Source of the DNA: Ilyonectria destructans
Lineage: Eukaryota; Ascomycota; Sordariomycetes; Hypocreales; Nectriaceae
Assembly (NCBI GenBank): GCA_020740775.1
Contig: JAHEWK010000001.1
Location: 6,138,001-6,202,000 of the forward strand
Direction of reading: 5' to 3'
DNA: 64,000 nt
Part shown: piece after piece, positions 57,395 to 64,000 of the stretch
How the letters are laid out: every line of letters starts with the position of its first letter
Numbering within the stretch: position 1 is the stretch's first letter
Program-made: the position numbers and the translations under genes
The notes under the pieces: model-generated
What the model saw: the letters and a program-made list of their open reading frames with translations, nothing else
What the model was told of the DNA's origin: nothing
Databases searched by the model: none

Positions 57395-57989
57395 CTTGGT
57401 GAGCTGTGGGCAGTTCTGGGAGATTGACCGATGATGCAAAGTTAGAAGTCACCTTGATCGACGGGAACACTGAGGTTGATATCAACGCTGTCAATTATTC
57501 ACACGGTCTTACAGAATGCAGTTCCCTTCGCCGAAGCCAAGCTCTTCATGGGTCTACTTCCGACTTCCGAGCCTGGTTCACGGCATCTCCACCGTCGGTC
57601 AACGAAAGGTCCATCGTTCCGGATGAGCTTTCAACTCGCAGGCCCAGCTAAGCTTCTACTTCATGGGTTGGATGCCAATCCATTACCCAATGCATGCACG
57701 TGTCTTCGAGGTTCGGAGTTGTGTGGGGTGATACACGCGGCGCTCGCGTGCCGTCTGATCCGGTGAGAAGGATGAAGATCCCAACTCCACCAAAAAAGTT
57801 CCCGCACTATCGGCGTGTGCAACGGAGACGAACGATGTCACCTAATGCTAATTCACAGGATTGTTACTGGCTGCCTAGTCCAACACGGCCGTCTCTTCGG
57901 GTAGTTGGTCTTTCGCCTTCCTATCTCATCCAAGTTGGACAACGAGTTTGTGCGGTTTGCCATGGTCAATTGCGACCTCTGACGATGCC
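57395..57989. promoter_or_regulatory. Divergent promoter between phosphoesterase and multicopper oxidase
   Basis: 595 bp between two opposite start codons. I see no obvious TATA box on either side. CACGTG (57698-57703, within GCACGTGTC) is a perfect E-box of the kind bound by Pho4/NUC-1 in phosphate control, which fits the acid phosphatase. Confidence 0.5.
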
Positions 57990-60122
57990 ATGGACGAGGC
58001 GACGGCAAAAAATGAGGAAGGCATGGACGGCCGAGCATGTCCTCACCAAGAAACCCACGAAGCAACTGCGATGATGGCAGATGAGCATGATGACGCGACT
58101 CGTGCGAGTTCATCGGATGACGATCGAGTTCTCGAGGAGCAGCCATTCCTGGAAGCCCACGAGAACTCTGGCAATGAGGAGAAAAACCACCCAAAGAAGC
58201 AATCAATATTGAGCCAATGGCCAATGCGATTGTTCATCTTTCTCACTGTTGTTTCGATTCTCACACTCGCAGGTCTGGCTCTGGCATTGCAGTTCAGTTC
58301 GGCGTCCAAATCTCACGACAATGATCACGATGATCAGTCACAGCCAGCGCCCTCGCCATCAGCAGGCGTTATCTACTACCACGAGGACGTCCCCGAGACG
58401 CCTCAACTTCGCGATTCCGAAGAGTACGTCCTTACTCAATCATGGGAGTGGGACGCGCCTCCGACGACGCGGGAATACAACTGGACTATTGCCTCTGCTA
58501 CTCTCAACCCAGACGGAGTCTACCGGCCCATGATCCTCATCAACAACCAATACCCGGGGCCATTGATCGAATGCAACGAAGGCGACACCATCATTGTCCA
58601 CGTTGATAACCAAGCTGTCAATGCGACAGCCATTCACTTCCATGGCATGTTCCAAAACGGCACCAATGCGATGGATGGCACCGTTGGGATCACACAATGC
58701 GCCATCGCCCCAAACTCGTCCTTCACCTACCACTTCGACGTGAAGGGGCAGTCGGGGACATATTGGTACCATGCGCATCATAGCGCGCAGGCGTCAGATG
58801 GGCTATTAGGTCCCATGGTCGTACATTCGCCACAGGAGCGGACGCTTCAGAAGCTGGAGTATGCGACTGACAGAGTGGTGATGGTGCAAGACCACTACCA
58901 CAACCTGACCTCGGACCTTCTCATGGAATATCTAGGCCCTGACCAAGAAAATGACGAGCCCGTCCCCGAAAATGCCCTCATAAATGGCCGCGGCGTCCGC
59001 GATTGTGCAGACTTCGAAGGCTGGCCGTGCGACAGCACCAACCGCTCCACGCCGACATTCGACCTCGCAGCTGGAAAGCGCCACAGATTGCGCATCATCA
59101 ACGTGGGCGCATTTGCAGAGTTCCAGATCCAGTTCGATGAGCATCCCTTCTATGTAACGGAAGTCGACGGCACGGATGTTCACCCTGAGCCATTTCATCG
59201 GCTGAATATCCTCCCCGCGCAGCGATACAGCGTTGTGATAGAGACGAATGTGACGACAGCGTCGGAATTTTGGATGAGATCCCGAATGGTCACGCATTGC
59301 TTCACGAGACCTAATAAATACCTCCAGCCTGAGATACGGGCAGTAATCAGGTACACTTCTCCGGAGTCGAAGCCCTCGTTGGATGAGCCGACAAGCAAAG
59401 AGTGGCCCGAGGCAATCGAGGTCATCTGTCGCGATCTCAACACCAGCCTCCTCCATCCAGTGGAGTCTATATCGCCACCTCCCGCAGATGATTTTGTTTT
59501 CCTCCGCGCCAACTTTGAAATTGGAGCGTGGCGTCTGGCAAGAGGATTCTTCAACGACTCATCCTGGCATGCCAATGCAACACATCCGTCTCTGCACCGC
59601 TTCCTAGACGCCAGCGCTGGGGACGCTTCAATAGGGAGTCCCATCGGCCTCAACGAATTGGCATTCAATCGCCAGACAGAGATGGTCGTCCAAACAACCG
59701 GAATCCGCACGGTCGACATCTCAATCAACAACTTCGACGACGGCGCGCACCCTTTCCATCTCCATGGACACAATTTCTTCGTCCTCGTGCAGGGAAGTAG
59801 CGGCTACCCTCCTACGCAAGCCGAATTACCAAATTATCTCGAGAAACACGGATTGCTAGAGAACCCCCTTCGGCGGGATACCATTACGATTGAAGGATAC
59901 GCGTGGGCGGTTATCCGGGTCACTTTTGACAACCCAGGCCTCTGGGCCTTCCACTGCCATAACACATGGCACGCTGAGTCCGGCATGTTAATGCAGGTGC
60001 TTGTTCGCTCAGACGTGGTGAGCGGCTGGGAGGTTAACCCAGAACAGAGAGAGATGTGTAAGCGGAAGGGTGTTGAAAAGGGAATGCGACCAGATGATAG
60101 CATATGGTTTGGCCAATTTTAG
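57990..60122 (+). CDS. N-terminally anchored multicopper oxidase (laccase/ferroxidase-like)
   Basis: A single exon of 710 residues from the first ATG. An acidic cytoplasmic N-terminus (about 1-79) precedes one membrane segment (about 80-102, MRLFIFLTVVSILTLAGLAL), giving a type II orientation with the enzyme outside or in the lumen. All four copper motifs are present: IHFHGMFQNG (about 213), WYHAHH (about 257), HPFHLHGHNFF (about 586) and HCHNTWHAESGML (about 653). The set fits ascomycete laccase or ferroxidase-like oxidases that couple substrate oxidation to reduction of oxygen to water. Yeast Fet3 is instead anchored at its C-terminus, so this arrangement is distinct. No FTR1-type permease lies in the window; the CCC1-like gene is 2.4 kb away. 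Confidence 0.9.
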   Translation: MDEATAKNEEGMDGRACPHQETHEATAMMADEHDDATRASSSDDDRVLEEQPFLEAHENSGNEEKNHPKKQSILSQWPMRLFIFLTVVSILTLAGLALALQFSSASKSHDNDHDDQSQPAPSPSAGVIYYHEDVPETPQLRDSEEYVLTQSWEWDAPPTTREYNWTIASATLNPDGVYRPMILINNQYPGPLIECNEGDTIIVHVDNQAVNATAIHFHGMFQNGTNAMDGTVGITQCAIAPNSSFTYHFDVKGQSGTYWYHAHHSAQASDGLLGPMVVHSPQERTLQKLEYATDRVVMVQDHYHNLTSDLLMEYLGPDQENDEPVPENALINGRGVRDCADFEGWPCDSTNRSTPTFDLAAGKRHRLRIINVGAFAEFQIQFDEHPFYVTEVDGTDVHPEPFHRLNILPAQRYSVVIETNVTTASEFWMRSRMVTHCFTRPNKYLQPEIRAVIRYTSPESKPSLDEPTSKEWPEAIEVICRDLNTSLLHPVESISPPPADDFVFLRANFEIGAWRLARGFFNDSSWHANATHPSLHRFLDASAGDASIGSPIGLNELAFNRQTEMVVQTTGIRTVDISINNFDDGAHPFHLHGHNFFVLVQGSSGYPPTQAELPNYLEKHGLLENPLRRDTITIEGYAWAVIRVTFDNPGLWAFHCHNTWHAESGMLMQVLVRSDVVSGWEVNPEQREMCKRKGVEKGMRPDDSIWFGQF

Positions 60123-61174
60123 ACGAGGAAATGATGCGCCGAGGACTGTATATAAATAGAGGCACATTCCACTTGTAAATAGTTACGATTTTTGCCCTTG
60201 AAATTGCAGTGCACAATTTCCTTGCAAGCGATCAGTAGCATAAAACATGTTCAATTCCGTAGCGTTGCTTGGATATGTCGTGGAGGATGCGGCATCATGG
60301 GTGGGCCCGGATGTCAACTGAAGTGGAGGGGGAACAGAGCGGATGAAAGAAAAGCAAAGATCGATTGGAGTGGTTAAGCAACCCAAGCGATGCTTTGAAT
60401 AAAACGTTGAATAAAAGAAATAGGGCGTTAGAAGGGGGGATATAACAACGCAAAAAAAGAAAGAAAAAAGAAAAAGGACAGTGACAATGGTTTTCGAACC
60501 CGTGGCCACCTCTGGCAACTTGTTCCCGAAACGGCAAAAAGCGAAGGCTGCCCGAAGGCGGCGATGTTTAGAGCGACGACCACGTGAGTGATCATCGCCC
60601 GAACAAGAGTTCAGTTGTATCTGGCTACTTCGCTGGAAGAGGGAGCTATTGTTTTGGATAATAAGGCCTGGTCTAGACTGTTGATTGGGTGCGTCTGAAC
60701 CCATCTGAGCCACTTGACCAGGGTGGTGATGACGGTCTGAGTCAGTCGGCGTCAGCCCACCGGGGAGTTGTGGCCTCGAGTGTTGGTTGACAAGCTGATC
60801 CGAGAGCCAACAGTTGTGTCTGACGAGGCTACTGATTACCGGCAATTTGGAGTAGCTCGAGATATCTCGAGGTTGAGCGTGGCGGATATTCCAAAGGTTG
60901 ATGAAACTGGCGCGCCGGATCGACACCCCACCGGAAGTTCGTTACACCGCAGCCGGGATGGAAGCATCGCGAACACGCCCCACGCCACCGCGTAGACGTC
61001 ATAGGTGGCAGCTCCGGCCGTCGCCAACAACCTGCCAGCAAAGCGATCCCGTCACCAAGCAAACCAATCTTCTTACTTACCACTGAGTTTTTGTCGCGCT
61101 CAATTCATCCGATGCGACATTGATTTCCGCGCGAGCCTCTCGTTCTCTGCGTCTCGTCCGTCTTCGATCCGCCC
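60123..61174. other. Intergenic region carrying a repeat unit
   Basis: About 1.05 kb. Its centre (about 60380-60750) is a complete seventh copy of the repeat family of the 46-48.5 kb array, described separately. The last 170 bases are the leader of the FIT2-like gene. Confidence 0.5.
60493..60667 (-). repeat. Repeat unit G, separate copy
   Basis: TTCGAAC at 60493-60499, AGCGAAG at 60540-60546 after five A's, GCTACTTCGCT at 60624-60634 and GGATAATAAGG at 60656-60666. The hairpin is GCTGCCCGAAGGCGGC. An A-rich tract lies to its left and GAGCCACTTGACCAGG with GATGAC to its right, as in array unit D, so the whole unit moved or was copied. Confidence 0.65.
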
Positions 61175-62229
61175 ATGGCCACCACTCGCCGCGCCGCAAA
61201 GCAGGCGGCCTCCCCCTCCAACTCCAACTCCAACTCCAGCGCCGAACCCATGGCTTCCGCCCAAGCCTCGGCCTCGACGCCGCGCAACTCGCCGTTTATT
61301 CCGACTCCCCTTGAGCGGCTCTGTCTTGCAGCCTTCCCCGTCGTGCTCGTCTTCGGCACCCTCTTCTCCATCCTCTCTCCGGAGACGCGCTCGGCTCAGT
61401 ACGATCCCGTCTCCCAGTCGCATTCGCAGGACCCGACGGCCGCGCCGAGCTACTTCGCCCGCAAGTCAAATATCTTCAATGTCTTCTTTGTCAAGCGCGG
61501 TTGGGCGTGGATTACCGTCGCATTCGCTGCCTTTGTCTTCACTCACCCTAGCACTGCCGTCGGGTCGCGCCGGCTCCGCGCCTCACTGCGATGGGTTGCT
61601 GTCACCGCTCTCTGGTTCCTCGTCACGCAGTGGTGCTTCGGCGCTCCGATAATCGACCGTGGCTTCCGATGGACTGGCGGCCGGTGTGAATTCGCCCAAC
61701 GGGAGGTGCAGATGGGGGATACTAGCATTGGAGAAATGGTGACGGGAATGGCATGTAAAGCTGCAGGCGGAAAGTGGAAAGGAGGACATGATATCTCGGG
61801 CCACGTTTTCTTGCTGTCACTTGGAACTGCCTTCTTGATGCAAGAGGTGGGATGGCCAATCTTGCGATGGTCCGGCTGGCAGGCTGAGGAGAGGTCTGTC
61901 GTCATGTCTGACGGTGCACTGAAGAGTGCCAACATTGAGGCCGAAGCGCCGGTTGGCCATGGTGCAGGAAAGCCTGCTCTAGGGCTAGGCACCAATTTTG
62001 CGCTCGGCGTGATGGGCTTAAGTATCTGGATGTTGTTGATGACGGCTATCTACTTTCACACCTGGTTTGAAAAGGTAAGTTCCCTCAACCACAGCTCCTA
62101 CACGAAGATAAAGCTAACGGACCTTAGTTTACTGGACTCTTGACCGCGATAACGGCATACTCAATTGTGTACACTGTTCCTCGGTTCGTCCCGGGCATCA
62201 GACAGGTCATTGGCCTTCCGGGAATTTAA
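61175..62229 (+). CDS. FIT2/Scs3-family lipid droplet protein
   Basis: Exons 61175-62074 and 62128-62229 with a 53-nt intron give 333 residues. Multiple membrane segments occur (LERLCLAAFPVVLVFGTLFS, WITVAFAAFVF, WVAVTALWFLVTQWCFG, FALGVMGLSIWMLLMTAIYF and a last one in exon 2). The two histidines used by FIT proteins appear in DISGHVFLLSL (about residue 209) and MTAIYFHTWFEK (about 293). FIT2/Scs3 proteins sit in the endoplasmic reticulum and act as acyl-CoA diphosphatases that support lipid droplet formation and membrane balance. The N-terminal 45 residues are low-complexity Ser/Asn/Ala. The second exon adds FTGLLTAITAYSIVYTVPRF and the stop. Confidence 0.88.
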
Positions 62230-62588
62230 TCCGAGCGGATGAGACGAGGTGTCGTGGAATTGTGGAATACAGCCATTGATGACAATGGTTAGAATAGACA
62301 TTAGAACTAAACAAATAATATCATCACTAATAAGCCTACATCTCTCTAGATTGAAGCCAAACCTGTTTAAATTAACACCTTTAGTGATCTAGATGAGACT
62401 TCGTAGTATCCACATGATCAATCGCATACGTTCCTATCGGATCGGCAAAGACGATGCAAAATGTGAAGATTATGGCCATTCACAACATTCATAGCCAAAT
62501 TCTGGGAAGGTACACTGATTCAGCTCAGAAATAGCAAGGTACCAAAAGAATGCATTTGTGTACGAAGAGGATTACTCGTCAACAACTT
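62230..62588. other. Convergent 3' intergenic region
   Basis: 359 bp between the ends of the FIT2-like gene and the last, minus-strand gene. AT-rich with several TAAT and AATAAT words suitable for 3' ends. No gene was seen. Confidence 0.45.
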
Positions 62589-63999
62589 TTACTCCTCCTC
62601 GAAATCAAGAATTGGATACGCAACGTCGAAGAAAATCTCATGCAGTTCACCCAACAATGGTTGCTCAACTTTGCTACTCAGAACCTCAACGAACTCATCT
62701 CTTACCATGCACCTTGTCATCAGCTCAATCGTTTCATTGTCAAGGATCAAATCCTCGTCCCAGGAATTATCCTGGATGATTGCTTGCTGTGCTTTGGCAG
62801 CCAGTTTCTCAATTTCCGGGATTCCTGCGATAAGTTAACTCTCTAATGTGCCACCGGACTCCAAGAATTCTTACCACAGTCTTGAATACGCCCTATTCAG
62901 GTCGTTAGTTGAAAATAAAACAAAGTAAAGGAATCAAGGGTGAAATCACCTGGTGTCTCGAACGTAAACTTGTATACCCGTGTCACATGCGTGGCATATT
63001 CCCAAAGAGACAAAGTTCCTGTTTCGGGCTGCTTCGGTCTTTTGAGATCGTTCCAGGTAGTGACATACATAAGCCGTGCAAGCCTATCACTCTCGATGAT
63101 GTGGGAGGCTGCGTAGAACTTTAATATATTTTGATAGGAGGATGGGAGAGTGGTACTTACCGCGTGCGATGACATCTTCCGGTCCGTCCACTGGGTCTGG
63201 CTGAAAAGGCAACCCATTCTTCCTCTCCATGTTTTCCAAAGACCTCGCCTGTAGGTTGAGAGTCTCAAATCTTAGACGCTTCAGAAAGAACCACACGCGG
63301 CCAGGTGGAAGTCTCAGATAAGCATCAATAAGAAGACGGCGGTTCCGTGCCCTTATATGTTCGTCGACACCTTGAGACCAGGAATCGATCTTCACTCGTA
63401 GTTTCCACATGAGGCCGGACTGTTCCATGTCATACAACAACCCCTGTGCAGATCCACCTGAGACGCCTTCGTTAGACTGTTGTGCCGAGATCAAGTCAGA
63501 ACGACATACCTAATGCTTTGTATTTCCCCATGAGTTTCGTGAACTCTGGATTCGAACCTTGCTCATCTAGTTTCTGGAAGTGATTGCATATCTGCCTTCT
63601 CGCAGCTTTTCCACGTCGAAACAACTCGTAGTGTGGAGTCGCCGGAAAGGCTTGCACTTTCCAAACTGGCTTCTTTTCAGACCCCAGACTTCTTAACACC
63701 GTTGCCAATTTGTTCAAGCATGAGAGTCGAGGCATATCGCCCTCACCGCTGATAATTTTTGCGAAAGGACATGGCTCTGTCAAGTACCATTCCAAACTTT
63801 GGCGGAACGCTGTTTCCGATTCAAAAACCACACTGGTGCAAGTGTAGGCATTCTCAAAAAAGATGGCATTGATCAGGAGGACATGCTTTGTTTCAATAGG
63901 AAAGAACTTGAAACAAAATTTGTGGTCCTTCCTTGTCCTGCCATCCTCTCCATCAAGATACCGCAACCGGCCGTTGACGATTCCAACGTAGTTGTTCAT
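62589..63999 (-). CDS. Unrecognised five-exon protein, start possibly outside window
   Basis: Exons 63999-63510, 63457-63161, 63108-62950, 62892-62875 and 62824-62589 give 399 residues, all introns GT-AG of 50-57 nt. The fourth exon is only 18 nt. The product is mainly alpha-helical and soluble, with stretches YCSxxx-free but rich in Arg, Lys and Glu: KVQAFPATPHYELFRRGKAA, VDEHIRARNRRLLIDAYLRL, ASHIIESDRLARLMYVTTWN and WEYATHVTRVYKF. I recognise no family. The visible Met (63999) is at the window edge, so the true start may be further out. The exon model is supported by uninterrupted frame across all joins. Confidence 0.65.
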
Positions 64000-64000
64000 T

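Overview
The window is nuclear DNA of a filamentous ascomycete (Pezizomycotina, most likely Sordariomycetes). Genes are single units on both strands with short GT-AG introns of about 48-110 nt (most 48-70), CT-rich leaders and long AT-poor intergenic stretches. The gene set is typical of such fungi: a Drs1 helicase, an EB1/Bim1 protein, Vam7, an App1 lipid phosphatase, a beta-TrCP/FWD-1-like F-box WD40 protein, a GH55 exo-beta-1,3-glucanase, a GH3 beta-glucosidase with a PA14 insert, a multicopper oxidase and a FIT2-like protein. No rRNA gene, intact tRNA gene, CRISPR array or viral gene was seen.

Layout. 0-7 kb: 3' part of a DIP2/Cmr2-like adenylate-forming protein, a lectin-like single-pass membrane protein and App1. 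7.5-18 kb: DRS1 and EB1 share a divergent promoter, followed by VAM7 and a NADAR-domain protein. 20-23 kb: a two-TM, proline-rich, coiled-coil protein of unknown function. 23-27 kb: a decayed island with a 303-bp AT-rich element bearing terminal inverted repeats and a broken kinase-like gene whose stop codons look like repeat-induced point mutation. 27-32 kb: a WD40 protein, a zinc alcohol dehydrogenase and a DUF7704-like membrane protein. 32-46 kb: two regulated-looking genes with very long leaders (FWD-1-like and GH55). 46-48.6 kb: a non-coding array of related repeats. 48.8-54.3 kb: the GH3 beta-glucosidase, divergent from a wrecked sugar-transporter pseudogene. 54.5-60 kb: a CCC1/VIT1-like metal transporter, an acid phosphatase-like phosphoesterase and an N-terminally anchored multicopper oxidase. 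60-64 kb: a seventh copy of the repeat, a FIT2-like protein and an unrecognised five-exon gene.

The most unusual object is the repeat family (six copies at 46.1-48.5 kb, one at 60.5 kb, plus a half copy at 46.0 kb). Each copy has the same ordered blocks. Read on the minus strand these are a TATA-like box, a fixed 21-22 nt spacer, an arm ending AGCGAAG, a variable 60-90 nt interior with an A-box-like stretch in some copies and a self-complementary hairpin in others, the complementary arm CTTCGCT followed at once by T5, a TTCGAA B-box-like block about 40-50 nt further on, and another T-run. This resembles a U6-type RNA polymerase III gene (upstream TATA, terminator, downstream B box) and suggests a small-RNA family or a Pol III-derived repeat that I cannot match to a known one.

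Functionally, the GH55 enzyme, the GH3 enzyme and the dead transporter form a beta-glucan/glucoside neighbourhood that has lost its transporter. The CCC1-like transporter and the oxidase may be linked through metal homeostasis, but this is inference only.
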